Assembly (NCBI RefSeq): GCF_014696625.1
Contig: NZ_JACJQL010000018.1
Span: forward strand, 1 to 64,000
DNA: 64,000 nt
Direction of reading: 5' to 3'
Source of the DNA: Nostoc parmelioides FACHB-3921
Lineage (GTDB): Bacteria > Cyanobacteriota > Cyanobacteriia > Cyanobacteriales > Nostocaceae
Every line of letters begins with the position of its first letter. Position 1 is the stretch's first letter. The notes beneath the pieces were generated by a model that was not told the origin of the DNA, ran no database searches, and saw only the letters and a program-made list of their open reading frames with translations. Positions 27,451-36,900 of the stretch are shown here, piece after piece. The position numbers were made by a program, and so were the translations under genes.

Positions 27451-27600
27451 TTGACACTCACCGCCCTATAAGTGTGGTGATTCTTGCTTCACGGGGATTC
27501 CAATGAATTTACCCTCAGCAAGCATCTTGACCCTTCGGGTTCGCAGTCCCCTACGGAGGGAAACCCTCCTTCAGGGCTGACTCACCGTATGCCCTACGGC
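27451..27600 (-). ncRNA. Probable remnant of TnpB omegaRNA/right end
   Basis: In TnpB elements the guide RNA overlaps the tnpB 3' end and ends at the element's right end. Here the right-end sequence (AATCACC...GGCGGTGAGTGTCAA) is present, but the 54-bp insertion splits the expected RNA. The would-be guide starts at 27450 with CAATATACTCATGGCAA. Inference only. Confidence 0.35.
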
Positions 27601-28146
27601 TGCAAGTCCTCTTATAAGAACTACTTGAGCGGCTGCCACATCCCTATCAGTGGTATAACCACAATTTGAACAAGCATGAGTACGTTGAGACAATTCCTTT
27701 GTACCTGTCTCGACACCACAGTTAGGGCAAATTTGACTGGTTTTACGACTGTCTACTTTTTGGAAATAGACACCACTCTTAAAACAAGTCTGCTCCAAGA
27801 TGCGGAAGAATTGACCAAATCCAGCGTCTAAGCAATGCTTCCCTAACATCCCACGAGATAGCCCGACTAGGTTCAAATCTTCAACAAATAGCATTCCGGC
27901 ATCGTTACAGATTTGGTGAGACAGTTTCCTATGCCAGTCCTGGCGACAGTTGGCAACGTACTCATGTAATTTTGCTACCTTCTTCTGCGCTTTGCGCCAA
28001 TTGTTTGAGCCTAGTCGTTTTCTCGTGACACGCTGTTGCAGCAATTTAAGCTTGCGTTCGGCATCTACAAAAAACCTTGGGCGCTTGACGGTTAGTCCAT
28101 TAGAAGTAGCAATAAAACTTGTTAATCCTACATCTACTAATCGACG
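27466..28146 (-). pseudogene. tnpB: tnpB (RNA-guided nuclease/transposase-associated), truncated and interrupted
   Basis: The open frame from TAA at 28147-28149 encodes RuvC-like remains: first aspartate in VDVGLTSFIA, VEDLNLVGL, zinc-finger pairs CPNC and CSNC, and TDRDVAAAQVV. Roughly the N-terminal half is gone. After AVGHTV a 54-bp palindromic insert (27530-27583) introduces a TGA at 27571. Beyond it the same frame continues as KMLAEGKFIGIPVKQESPHL to TAG at 27466, the usual TnpB C-terminus. The protein is therefore almost certainly inactive. Confidence 0.8.
27530..27583. repeat. 54-bp palindromic repeat inserted in tnpB
   Basis: Made of CCCTTCGGGTTCGCAG and GGAGGGAAACCCTCC blocks. Removing exactly these 54 bases restores the tnpB frame. 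Similar blocks occur at about 38279-38310 and 46714-46739. Confidence 0.7.
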
Positions 28147-28230
28147 TTACGATTTTTAGAATAAAGTTGCCCTAAAAGGGCAAGGCTCTAACCCCTTAAT
28201 TTTCGGTAGAAAAATTCACTGAAAAAGTTT

Positions 28231-29121
28231 ATGGCAGAAGCAATTCGCATTCTTTTACAAACAACGATCGCCTCCACTGAAGATGACTGGAGTATCTTTC
28301 GTTTTTCTCTATTGCAGGATTATTTAAAATCTGTCCACGATGAATCGGGAAAACCGTTATTTACAGTTTTATCACGCGATCGCTCCTCTGATGCCGACGG
28401 GAATGACCCCATTTTAGGGACACTAGACCAGTCAGATTTTGATGAACTCTGGCTATTTGCTCTAGATACTGGTGATGGTTTAACAGACAAAGATATTGCT
28501 GGAATTAACGCTTTTAGAAAACGGGGTGGTGGCATTCTCACAACACGAGACCATCAAGATATGGGCTGCTCTATGTGCGGTTTAATTGATATTGGTGATG
28601 TTCATTATTTTAATACCAAAAATCCCGACCCTGACGATTCGCGTTGGATTCGTGATGATCCACATACAACGTATATTTCCTGGCCTAACTACCATTCTGG
28701 AGCTAATGGAGATTATCAAAAAATCATTCCTGTAGAACCAGTCCATGAACTCTTACATAACCCTAATTCACCTTCTGGCTTGATTGAATTTTTCCCGTCT
28801 CATCCCCATGAAGGTGGTATCGGAGTCAATCCCAATAATTTAAATTCCCAAGTAATTGCATTGGGAAAAAGTCTAGTTACTCATCGCAACTTTAACTTGA
28901 TTGTTGCAACGGAACACCATACAGATGCAGAAAAAAATCGACTGGGTAGGGCGATCGCTACTTCCAGTTTTCATCATTTTGTTGATTACAATTGGGACAT
29001 AGAAAAAGGTTGTCCTTCTTTTGTCGATGAACCGCCCGGAAATGGCATGAAATTAGAACCTCGTGCTTTAGAAGATATTCAAGCTTTTGTGCGTAATGCT
29101 GCTTTGTGGCTAGCCAGATAA
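28231..29121 (+). CDS. Conserved protein of unknown function (ThuA/glutamine-amidotransferase-like?)
   Basis: 296 residues, soluble, no signal peptide. The N-terminal part (ELWLFALDTGDGL, then INAFRKRGGGILTTRDHQDMG) resembles the flavodoxin/class-I glutamine-amidotransferase-like fold, in which a glycine-rich loop precedes the active-site region; a cysteine pair CSMCG follows. The C-terminal half is His-rich (PSHPHEGG, TEHHTD, SSFHHFVDYNWD), suggesting metal binding. No family can be named with certainty. It stands alone downstream of the tnpB remnant. Confidence 0.6.
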   Translation: MAEAIRILLQTTIASTEDDWSIFRFSLLQDYLKSVHDESGKPLFTVLSRDRSSDADGNDPILGTLDQSDFDELWLFALDTGDGLTDKDIAGINAFRKRGGGILTTRDHQDMGCSMCGLIDIGDVHYFNTKNPDPDDSRWIRDDPHTTYISWPNYHSGANGDYQKIIPVEPVHELLHNPNSPSGLIEFFPSHPHEGGIGVNPNNLNSQVIALGKSLVTHRNFNLIVATEHHTDAEKNRLGRAIATSSFHHFVDYNWDIEKGCPSFVDEPPGNGMKLEPRALEDIQAFVRNAALWLAR

Positions 29122-29211
29122 GTTTTTATTTTTAGCTTTGCAGTCAGCACTTTAGTACTAAAAAAATAAGAAATAAAGCGCTGACTACAAGCTATTTAAT
29201 CATTGTTCAAC

Positions 29212-30381
29212 TTACTTACGACGGCGAAATAACCATCCTAAAAGTGGCACAAAACCTAATCCAAAGATTGTACCGGGTTCGGGAACTAAGGTAGAGCGCA
29301 CCGCAAAAGCTGTGTCTGGATTATCGCTAAATAAACCGTCTATACCTGTTTGATAAAATTGCTTATACTCTTCTTGGGGATTTCCTTGTAAGTTTGTTGG
29401 CAAGAAAACATCTTCATCGCGGAAAGTCCAAGCGTGAACAATTAAGCCGGCTGCGTGAGCATCATCAACTAAGGTTGTGGGTGATAATAAATTACCTCGA
29501 CTATCTCTGGGAATAATTAAGTTTTTATTGGCTCCTATTCCGTTAGCATAGGTAGCAATTTCTGCTAAACCTAAAGGTGTAATTAAATCCCTGTAAAGCC
29601 GAGGATCTCCATTAACTACAAAATCATAAGGTCTTCCACTAGGACTAATTAGTTGTACCAAAGAGACATCAGTTAATTCATTGAGGTCTTTTAAATTGCT
29701 AACTTCAAATGATTGGATGTAAACTGGCGCAGTTTCATCAACATATCCATTGGCATTTAAAACGCTCACCAAAATTTCTTCCATTGATAAACCAATGGAA
29801 TCAAAATAAGTCGGGTGCTTAGTTTCAGGATAAATACCAATAGTCCGTCCCAAGGCTGCGCTTTGTGCTTTGGCTAAATCGATGACTTCTTGCAAAGTAG
29901 GAATTGCAAATTGTCTGTCATATTGGGTATTCTGGGGACGGATACCAGGAATTCTCTCTATGGCGCGGAGAGTTTTTAATTCAGCTAGGGTAAAGTCTTC
30001 TGTAAACCAGCCTGTAATGGAGCGTCCATCGATGACTTTAGTGGTTTTGCGGTCTGCAAACTGTAGACGCTCAAAAACATCTGTGCTGGTATCTGTGAGA
30101 TTGAGCGTACCATCAGCGTTCAAAATTGCTAAAGCGTTTTCGTGACGGGCGACTAAAACACCATCCTTAGTGGCAACTAAATCAGGTTCAATATAGTCAG
30201 CACCCATTTGAATAGCTAGTTCATAAGCTGCTAAGGTGTGTTCTGGACGATAACCGCTAGCTCCCCGGTGTCCAATAACAATAGGAGGTTGACCCGTTAA
30301 GGTTCCTGCTAGGACTTTTTCTGTTGGCATAACTGTTAGTGTAGCCATTCCTAGCAAAAATGCTCCAAAGAAATGTCGCAT
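29212..30381 (-). CDS. Glycerophosphodiester phosphodiesterase with PEP-CTERM anchor
   Basis: 389 residues. A signal peptide (1-25) is followed by a GDPD barrel with catalytic H38 in IGHRGASG, E65 and D67 in IEPDLV and H80 in VARHENAL. GlpQ-type enzymes release glycerol 3-phosphate from glycerophosphodiesters outside the cytoplasm. The C-terminus VPEPGTIFGLG plus a short hydrophobic helix and RRRK is a PEP-CTERM sorting signal, so an exosortase elsewhere should process it. The neighbourhood also holds PhoD, another extracytoplasmic phosphate-scavenging enzyme about 4 kb away. Confidence 0.9.
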   Translation of the reverse strand: MRHFFGAFLLGMATLTVMPTEKVLAGTLTGQPPIVIGHRGASGYRPEHTLAAYELAIQMGADYIEPDLVATKDGVLVARHENALAILNADGTLNLTDTSTDVFERLQFADRKTTKVIDGRSITGWFTEDFTLAELKTLRAIERIPGIRPQNTQYDRQFAIPTLQEVIDLAKAQSAALGRTIGIYPETKHPTYFDSIGLSMEEILVSVLNANGYVDETAPVYIQSFEVSNLKDLNELTDVSLVQLISPSGRPYDFVVNGDPRLYRDLITPLGLAEIATYANGIGANKNLIIPRDSRGNLLSPTTLVDDAHAAGLIVHAWTFRDEDVFLPTNLQGNPQEEYKQFYQTGIDGLFSDNPDTAFAVRSTLVPEPGTIFGLGFVPLLGWLFRRRK

Positions 30382-30858
30382 GATTTCTCCTCACAAGTAT
30401 TTGGTTACAAAAAATTGCTGAAAATAACTCAATCGCTGTGGGTTGGGACTTTGAGCTACTGAAGTTTTTTCTGTGAAAACACTTGTATTAAGGTAGGAAC
30501 CAAGCGTTAAAGCCTAGTTAAACACTGATTATGTGTGTTTTAAGGATGAGGACTTATGTCAGCGTTTGAGAGGATCAATAGCACAACAGGCGATCGCTGC
30601 TATTATTCTCAACAGAGGTACCTCAGGATGGTAATCCTATGACGAATAACAGTACAGTATGATGCTATTTTGTCAAAAAATTTCCCAAAAACCACATAAT
30701 TTTTGACTCAGCAATAGAGATTAAGATTCTTGAACTGGAATTTGGCATTAAAATTAGACGGACTACAAAAATTTATTCATAAATTAGTAACAATATTGAC
30801 TGTACTCAAGTAGTCTCACTGCGAGATAGTAAACATTAACTCATACTAGGAGAAGACA
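30382..30858. other. Intergenic region between divergent GDPD and RodZ-like genes
   Basis: No gene. Contains a HIP1 site near 30591 and AT-rich sequence toward the RodZ-like start, which has an AGGAGAAG ribosome site. No other signal was recognised. Confidence 0.5.
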
Positions 30859-31737
30859 GTGAACCTATTAAATGAGGCTCAAGAACAACAACTTAAGGAA
30901 ATAAGTAAATATTTATTACAAGTAAGAGAAGAGAAAGGTATACGTATAGAAGAAGTAGCTGCTAAAACAAATATTAGACTATATTTCTTACAATCTTTAG
31001 ATGCAGGCAAGTTTGCTGAACTACCTGAGCCTGTTTACATCCAAGGATTTATCCGTCGCTATGCAGATATCTTGGGTTTGGATGGACAGGCGTTGGCGAA
31101 AAGTTTTAGTTTCAATGGTGAATCTGCAATTCAAGAATCCCATCGTGATGACAACGAACAGATAAAACCAAAACCAAAAATTCGTATTCCTTTGTTTGTC
31201 CCTTACGTTTTATTGCTAGCAGTTGCGGCGGTTGGACTGATTTATGTACTTAATCCCAAATTAATCACTCAATCTCTGGCAAATAAACAAGACTCAGAAG
31301 CGACTACCCCAAAACAAGCCGAGCCTTCACCTCTGACAGTTGCACCCCAGGCTCAAACACCAGACTCACCAGAATCAATAGTTTCAAACTCGGAAAATTC
31401 CCCACCATCGTCTACAACCGCAGCTTTAGGTGATAGTCCCGCAACTACACCATCAGCCACACCTGGTAATGAAAATAATGGTAATTCAGCCGTTGCAGTG
31501 ACGTTAGAACTGCAAGGTAATTCATGGTTACAAGTGACAGCCGACGGTAAGACAGAATTTGTTGGCGAATTAACCAAAGGCGATCGCCGAACCTGGACAG
31601 CAAAAAAACAGCTAACTGTACGTTCTGGTAATGCAGGTGCTGTACTAGTTTCGGTCAATGAGAAGCCAGCAGAACCCCTGGGCAGTAATGGTATTGTCAA
31701 AGAAGTAACATATACTCCGGAGGTTGTTAGTCAGTAG
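30859..31737 (+). CDS. RodZ-like membrane protein with Xre-type HTH
   Basis: 292 residues from a GTG start placed four bases after AGGAGAAG. N-terminal helix-turn-helix of the RodZ type (residues 15-80: LLQVREEKGIRIEEVAAKTNIR...YIQGFIRRYADILGLD), one membrane helix at about 113-135, a Pro/Ser/Thr-rich linker, and a C-terminal DUF4115 beta domain (WLQVTADGKTEFVGELTKGDRRTW). RodZ links MreB filaments to the cell wall machinery. The domain order is exactly that of RodZ, but the cyanobacterial member's role is inferred. Confidence 0.82.
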   Translation: MNLLNEAQEQQLKEISKYLLQVREEKGIRIEEVAAKTNIRLYFLQSLDAGKFAELPEPVYIQGFIRRYADILGLDGQALAKSFSFNGESAIQESHRDDNEQIKPKPKIRIPLFVPYVLLLAVAAVGLIYVLNPKLITQSLANKQDSEATTPKQAEPSPLTVAPQAQTPDSPESIVSNSENSPPSSTTAALGDSPATTPSATPGNENNGNSAVAVTLELQGNSWLQVTADGKTEFVGELTKGDRRTWTAKKQLTVRSGNAGAVLVSVNEKPAEPLGSNGIVKEVTYTPEVVSQ

Positions 31738-31742
31738 TTATT

Positions 31743-31787
31743 AGTCCATAGTTAAGAATTAACGTTTCAAATTTTTGACTATGGACT
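31743..31787. repeat. Inverted repeat AGTCCATAGT/ACTATGGACT
   Basis: Ten-base perfect arms separated by 25 bases, between the stops of the convergent RodZ-like and gatA genes. Could serve as a two-way terminator; it resembles the TTGACTA-type tandem repeats at 40544-40589. Confidence 0.55.
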
Positions 31788-31799
31788 ATGGACTCTTGA

Positions 31800-33257
31800 C
31801 TAAATTTTTGGCTGACTTAGATGCCAACTAGTAGACTGTTCATAAGCGTAAGCTATTTGTAGTAGTTGGTCTTCTCGCAGTACTTTGCCAATTAGTTGTA
31901 GTCCAATTGGTAATCCCTGCTCATCAAAACCACAGGGGAGGCTTAAGCCTGGGAGACCAGCTAAGTTAACGGGGATAGTCATCAAGTCGTTTAAGTACAT
32001 ACTGATGGGGTCAGCAGTTTTTTCTCCCGCTTTAAATGCTGTAGTGGGAGCGGTTGGACACACTAACACATCGACATTTTTGAAGGCATTTTCAAAGTCT
32101 TGCTTAATCAAAGTACGTACTTTTTGGGCTTTGAGATAATAAGCATCGTAATAGCCAGCCGAAAGAGCGTAAGTACCAATCATGATTCGTCGCTTGACTT
32201 CTGCGCCGAAACCAGTGGCGCGGGTACGCTTATACATAGACAGTAAATTGTCTCCTTCCGGCGCACGCCAGCCATATTTTACGCCATCGTAGCGGGCTAG
32301 GTTGGCTGATGCTTCTGATGGAGCAATGATGTAATAGCTAGGTACGCCATAACGGAAGTTGGGACAGGAAATTACATGAATTTCAGCCCCTAGACGTTGT
32401 AATTGTTCAATTGCTTTAGTAACGGCTTGTTCAACAACAGCATCTAAACCTTCGCCAAAAGTTTCTTTGATTACGCCAATCCTGAGTTTACTTCTGGCTT
32501 TGAGGTCTGGTTTTAAGCTGGCTACATAGTCAGGGATTTCCACTTTGAGACTGGTGGAATCTTTGGGATCGTAACCTGCGATCGCCTTTAATAATATCGC
32601 TGTATCTTCTACTGACTTGCCAAAGGGGCCAATTTGATCCAAAGATGAAGCATAAGCTACCAAACCATAACGGGAAACTAGCCCGTAAGTAGGTTTGAGT
32701 CCTACCACACCACAAAAAGAAGCTGGTTGACGAATGGAACCACCAGTATCCGAACCCAGCGCCACCACACATTCTTCCGCCGCCACAGCCGCAGCCGAAC
32801 CACCAGAAGAACCGCCAGGAACTCTCGATAAATCCCAAGGATTCGCTGTTACTTGATAGGCAGAATTTTCAGTTGAACTGCCCATCGCAAATTCATCTAA
32901 ATTGGTTTTACCAACCACTACAGCCCCTGCATCTAGCAGTTTTTGTGTCACAGTTGACTCATAAGGCGGCACAAAATTTTCTAGAATCCGAGAAGCGCAG
33001 GTGGTGGGGATTCCCTTGGTACACATATTGTCCTTAACGCCGATAGGAATCCCCGCCAGTAGCCCAATTTCCTCACCTGCGGCTATTTTGGCATCCACAG
33101 CACGAGCCTGTTCTAACGCCTGCTGTGCCGTGATGTGTAAGAAACTATGCAGCTTTGGCTCTAGCTCTTGAATATGGTCTAAAGTTTCTTGGGTAATTTC
33201 AACGGCAGAACGTTCTTTTTTAACTAGCTGTTCGTGCAACTCGCGGATGGATGCCAT
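31800..33257 (-). CDS. gatA: Glutamyl-tRNA(Gln) amidotransferase subunit A
   Basis: 485 residues, typical length. Amidase-signature enzyme that supplies ammonia from glutamine to convert Glu-tRNA(Gln) to Gln-tRNA(Gln) with GatB and GatC in the cytoplasm. The Ser-cisSer-Lys triad is visible: K75 in GVKDNMC, S150 in [10 protein letters not shown] and S174 in [10 protein letters not shown]. Specificity-side motifs [19 protein letters not shown] and [12 protein letters not shown] are those of GatA rather than a generic amidase. No gatB or gatC in the window, as in many cyanobacteria where they are dispersed. Confidence 0.95.
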   Translation of the reverse strand: MASIRELHEQLVKKERSAVEITQETLDHIQELEPKLHSFLHITAQQALEQARAVDAKIAAGEEIGLLAGIPIGVKDNMCTKGIPTTCASRILENFVPPYESTVTQKLLDAGAVVVGKTNLDEFAMGSSTENSAYQVTANPWDLSRVPGGSSGGSAAAVAAEECVVALGSDTGGSIRQPASFCGVVGLKPTYGLVSRYGLVAYASSLDQIGPFGKSVEDTAILLKAIAGYDPKDSTSLKVEIPDYVASLKPDLKARSKLRIGVIKETFGEGLDAVVEQAVTKAIEQLQRLGAEIHVISCPNFRYGVPSYYIIAPSEASANLARYDGVKYGWRAPEGDNLLSMYKRTRATGFGAEVKRRIMIGTYALSAGYYDAYYLKAQKVRTLIKQDFENAFKNVDVLVCPTAPTTAFKAGEKTADPISMYLNDLMTIPVNLAGLPGLSLPCGFDEQGLPIGLQLIGKVLREDQLLQIAYAYEQSTSWHLSQPKI

Positions 33258-33811
33258 GATTGCTCTCTTAGTGACTCAAGTCATTGATTTTAGTACATAT
33301 TGTGCGGGATTGGTCAATGGTCAGTTGTCAATTGTCAGTGGTGAGGCAGTGCGTTGGGGAGACAGCGCTGTGGGCGGCTTTGCCGACTTGAAGCGACTGT
33401 CGTCGGGTTCCCCGACTTGTAGCAACTGCCGTTCCCCAGAGGGGTCAGTTGTCAATAGAAGGAACGTTGTATACAACGTCTATACATTAATTCTTCCCAT
33501 TGCTTCCTCCGAAGTTCCGATCGGAGGAAGCCTCCGCTCGGACTTCTCTCTGCTCCCTTTACCCAATTTTTAATTAAAGAAACAGCAAATAGGTGTGTAA
33601 TAACTGTATTTTCAGTGTTTATTTAAAATTTAACAAAAAGTAGCCAGAAATTGCTGAATAATTGGCTAATAATTTTAGCTATTGTGGTGTAAGGGTATAG
33701 CAGTGTTCACTCGCCAATAAATTATATAAGATGGATTTTAGTAAAGGTTAAATTTTAGCTAAATATAGAAATTGATTTCTTAACTATAAAATTATTTCGA
33801 GGTATAAATAG
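33258..33811. other. Repeat-bearing intergenic region upstream of dnaE-C
   Basis: No gene seen. Carries TTGTCA-type short repeats, GC-rich palindromic repeat fragments at about 33360-33445 and 33500-33560, and the hairpin at 33461-33485. The last 200 bases before the dnaE start are AT-rich. Confidence 0.5.
33461..33485. repeat. GTAGAGACG-family hairpin, diverged
   Basis: Core palindrome ACGTTGTATACAACGT followed by CTATAC. Related to the perfect hairpin at 23197-23224, with a weaker outer stem. Confidence 0.6.
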
Positions 33812-35164
33812 ATGATTAAAATAGCAAGCCGTAAGTTTTTGGGTGTAGAAAATGTTTATGACATTGGGGTTGAGCGTGATCACAATTTTTTCGTCAAAAA
33901 TGGCTTAATAGCTTCTAATTGTTTTAATAAATCCCATTCCACAGCTTATGGATATGTTACTTATCAAACTGCATATTTGAAAGCTAATTATCCATTGGAA
34001 TATATGGCGGCGTTGCTGACGGCTAATAGCAACGATACAGATAAGGTGCAGAAATATATTTCTACTTGTCTAAGCATGAATATTCAGATAGAACCGCCGG
34101 ATATCAATCGCTCTGGTGTAGACTTTACCCCAGTCGCGGGTAAGATATTATTTGGATTTTCGGCTGTGAGAAACGTAGGACAGAATGCGATCGCCTCAGT
34201 TTTAGAAGCAAGAGAGACAACAGGAGAGTTTAAATCATTAGCTGATTTCTGCGATCGCGTAGACTTGCGTGCTGTTAATCGCCGCACCCTTGAATCACTT
34301 ATTTACTGTGGAGCCTTTGACAAAATTGAAGCGAATCGTCACCAATTAATCCAAGATTTAGAATTAGTCTATGATTGGGCCCAATCTCGTGCGCGAGATC
34401 GTGCTAGTGGTCAAGGAAACTTGTTTGATTTATTAGGTGGATATTCTTCTACTAATACCAAAACAGCTAATAATGCCTTTGAAACTGCTCCTAAAGCTAA
34501 ACCTGTACTAGATTATCCCCCACAGGAAAAATTACGTTTAGAAAAAGAATTATTAGGATTTTATGTCTCAGACCATCCCTTAAAATCTTTAAGATCAGTA
34601 GCACCACTCTTAACACCAATTAATCTTTCACAACTAGGAGAACAACGAGAAGACACAAGATTATGTGTGATTGTCATGCTTAACGGTGTAAAAAAAGTCA
34701 TGACCAAGAAAGGCGATGCAATGGCAATTCTGCAACTTGAAGATTTAACATCTCAGTCAGAAGCAGTTGTTTTTCCTAAAACCTATGAGCGCATTAGTTT
34801 TTTACTGCAAGTAGATGCCAGATTAATTATTTGGGGTAAGGTAGACCGACGCGACGAACAAACTCAATTAATTGTAGAAGATGCAGAGCCAGTAGAAACT
34901 GTACAAATGGTGATGGTAGAACTTCAGCCTCAACAAGCAGCCAATATTGAAGAATTACATCGCTTAAAAACAATTTTGCAAGAACAATGTGGAGATAAAG
35001 AAAAAGCCAAAATGCCCGTAATTGGAATTGTGCAATCTGAAAATTCTCGGCGGTTAGTGCGCTTAGGTTGGCAATTTTGTGTTCAAGATGCTCGAATTAC
35101 TGTGCAAGCATTACAAAATGCCAGATTTCCTGCACAACTTAAACCTCTGATTGGTGGTTCGTGA
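33812..35164 (+). CDS. dnaE-C: DNA polymerase III alpha subunit, C-terminal half with split intein C-fragment
   Basis: 450 residues. Residues 1-36 are the DnaE intein C-fragment (MIKIASRKFLG...VYDIGVERDHNF...GLIASN), ending in catalytic N36 followed by the +1 residue C37 of the extein (CFNKSHSTAYGYVTYQ). The remaining 414 residues are the DnaE C-terminal part, including the fingers region, a helix-hairpin-helix section and an OB domain (DTRLCVIVMLNGVKKVMTKKGDAMAILQLED). The matching N-half must be encoded elsewhere; the two are joined by protein trans-splicing to form the replicative polymerase. This arrangement is characteristic of cyanobacteria. Confidence 0.97.
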   Translation: MIKIASRKFLGVENVYDIGVERDHNFFVKNGLIASNCFNKSHSTAYGYVTYQTAYLKANYPLEYMAALLTANSNDTDKVQKYISTCLSMNIQIEPPDINRSGVDFTPVAGKILFGFSAVRNVGQNAIASVLEARETTGEFKSLADFCDRVDLRAVNRRTLESLIYCGAFDKIEANRHQLIQDLELVYDWAQSRARDRASGQGNLFDLLGGYSSTNTKTANNAFETAPKAKPVLDYPPQEKLRLEKELLGFYVSDHPLKSLRSVAPLLTPINLSQLGEQREDTRLCVIVMLNGVKKVMTKKGDAMAILQLEDLTSQSEAVVFPKTYERISFLLQVDARLIIWGKVDRRDEQTQLIVEDAEPVETVQMVMVELQPQQAANIEELHRLKTILQEQCGDKEKAKMPVIGIVQSENSRRLVRLGWQFCVQDARITVQALQNARFPAQLKPLIGGS

Positions 35165-35460
35165 GGAGATGAGGGAGTTAAAAGAGGCAAGGGAAGGGGA
35201 AAGAGGGATACTTCTGTGCGTTCCCTGCAACACGCTCAGTAACAAGGGGGCAAGGAGAAGAATATCTTACTCAGTACTCAGTATTACTGAGAAATGATCA
35301 TATTAGTTAAACTACTACGTCAACAGTATATTGACATAGTAATTCTTGAGCTTCACAGTTTTTTTCGTTACTTATGCGGATGATGTTTTTCTGTAGTAAG
35401 TGGTATCTTTTTATGCCATGAGGATTTGGGCAAGAGCTAGGGGAAGGAGTTAATATTTTG

Positions 35461-36006
35461 ATGATTGCAAATGATTTGAGTAAGTTTGTTTCCTATTGTA
35501 AAAAAATTCAACCCCAAACTCAGGAGGACATCAAGCAGTTTTTTGAAGGGGTGATTGCTTTTCCTTATGATAAGGAACTTCTTTTGCAGGCTTATTTATT
35601 TTTAAATATTCAAAACTTGTTTCCTTCCTGTTATGAATTGCTCTTGTTTGAAAAGTCCCCAATTGCTGATTATACAGACTTAGGTAAATGCGATTTTGTT
35701 TATCTAACATTTCAAGGTAATCTATTTTTAATAGAAACAAAATTTATTGATACAGAAGCAACGGGCGCAACAGAAAGAAAACGCAGAAATAAACATAGAA
35801 ATAAGGTATTTGAACAGGTAATTACCCTAAAAAGTCGGTTTGGTGAATATTGGGATATACGCTCTGAACAGTTAGAATGTGGGGTTTTTACCACAGATTC
35901 GGATATTGATTGGCGCGGAAATGGTATCAATGTTACGACTAAATCTATATCAATAGATAGTCTGGAAAAGTGGCGTAGAACCTATAAGCAAATTAATCAG
36001 ACTTAG
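35461..36006 (+). CDS. Putative PD-(D/E)XK nuclease-fold protein
   Basis: 181 residues from ATG 35461 (TTG 35458 is also possible). The central part has a nuclease-like core: D78 in GKCDFVYLTF, then E92-x-K94 in LFLIETKFID, followed by a basic stretch (ERKRRNKHRNK) and a helix with Q (FEQVITLKSRF), the usual order in PD-(D/E)XK folds. The flanking parts are not recognised. It could be a DNA nuclease or a non-nuclease relative. It is preceded by a 296-base spacer after dnaE-C and has a terminator downstream. Confidence 0.5.
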   Translation: MIANDLSKFVSYCKKIQPQTQEDIKQFFEGVIAFPYDKELLLQAYLFLNIQNLFPSCYELLLFEKSPIADYTDLGKCDFVYLTFQGNLFLIETKFIDTEATGATERKRRNKHRNKVFEQVITLKSRFGEYWDIRSEQLECGVFTTDSDIDWRGNGINVTTKSISIDSLEKWRRTYKQINQT

Positions 36007-36127
36007 TTATAACCTTCTTAAATATTGTATGATTTTGGGCGATCGCTGATAATTTCTAGAGTTCGGAACAGAATTCTATATCTTTAAATATTTTTTTATT
36101 CAATAAACTTAATATATTAAAAAATAT

Positions 36128-36172
36128 TAGGGACAGATTAGTATACTGTCCCTATTTGTATGTAATTTTTTT
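36128..36172 (+). terminator. Intrinsic terminator
   Basis: Nine-base perfect stem TAGGGACAG/CTGTCCCTA (36128-36136, 36146-36154) with a nine-base loop and a downstream run of eight T. It ends transcription after the nuclease-like gene. Confidence 0.75.
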
Positions 36173-36197
36173 TGGTCGCCTATAATACCTTTTGGTT

Positions 36198-36250
36198 TAG
36201 GACTTACGCAAATAGGTTGTCTGTTGAAACCAGGTGTAAGGGTATAGGAG
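36198..36250 (+). repeat. Dispersed repeat R3, copy B
   Basis: TAGGACTTACGCA followed by a block with TCTGTTGAAACC and GGTGTAAGGG. Same order as the minus-strand copy at 22651-22693. Confidence 0.7.
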
Positions 36251-36347
36251 TTTCAAAGATTTATGAACTCAATTTGCTACTTTGTAGTACAATTGTACTT
36301 AAGTTATAAAAATATCATGCAAACTCAGTAGGAGGGCGATAACATTT

Positions 36348-36842
36348 ATGAAGCAAATCGAACCTAGCTACAAGACTACTATTTCCCTGCCATTAATGTT
36401 GCCACCGGTCACAGTCAATAAAGCCATAGTGCCTCTACAACCCCAATCGGAAAATCTGAGCAGTGGATGGGAACATCTGATGACTGTTGTACAGGATATC
36501 AACCAGATGGCAATGGAGTTAGAAGCAAAGATATTAGAACTCAAGACAATAGCCAGTACTATTAATAGTCAAATTAATTATTTAGCAGAAAATAGCGATC
36601 GCCCACATAGCCCATATATAAATATTTGCCAGTATTCACCTGTGAGCGTCCCTTTGGTGAAACAAAAGCCAGATCAATCATTTATTCTGACAACCCGAAA
36701 AGTTGATTTATTTCGAGCCGAGCGAGAAGCTGCACAACTAGCGCAACAACTCCGCCAGCACACACAGAAGAAAAAACCTACACCGATAAAAAACTTAAAG
36801 CAAGAGCAGGGAAACAACATTTTATTAGCAACTGACAACTGA
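36348..36842 (+). CDS. Hypothetical coiled-coil protein
   Basis: 164 residues, ATG preceded by GGAGGG. Residues about 40-80 (WEHLMTVVQDINQMAMELEAKILELKTIA) form a clear amphipathic coiled coil, and a basic C-terminal part (RAEREAAQLAQQLRQHTQKKK) follows a Pro/Tyr-rich middle. No enzymatic motif or membrane segment. Not recognised; a cyanobacterial lineage-specific protein is likely. Confidence 0.55.
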   Translation: MKQIEPSYKTTISLPLMLPPVTVNKAIVPLQPQSENLSSGWEHLMTVVQDINQMAMELEAKILELKTIASTINSQINYLAENSDRPHSPYINICQYSPVSVPLVKQKPDQSFILTTRKVDLFRAEREAAQLAQQLRQHTQKKKPTPIKNLKQEQGNNILLATDN

Positions 36843-36900
36843 CTAACTTAGAGTGACATCAGCGTTTACCCATTGGGCTGAAACAGTTATGCTGATGGAA

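Larger units (their letters stand above)
27451..28146 (-). mobile_element. Decayed IS200/IS605-type element (tnpB only)
   Basis: Contains the 3' half of tnpB and a right end resembling this family (on the minus strand AGGGCGGTGAGTGTCAA ending at 27451). The 5' half of tnpB and any tnpA are missing. A palindrome GCCCTAAAAGGGC beyond the truncation, near 28170, could be a left-end remnant. Confidence 0.7.
36007..36347. other. Intergenic region with terminator and repeat R3
   Basis: Contains the terminator at 36128-36172 and repeat R3 copy B at 36198-36250. No further gene seen. GGAGGG lies upstream of the next ATG. Confidence 0.6.

Noticed and set aside
33247..33573. 108-codon plus-strand frame after gatA
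   Set aside because: Made of short repeats and palindromes; no conserved-looking protein.
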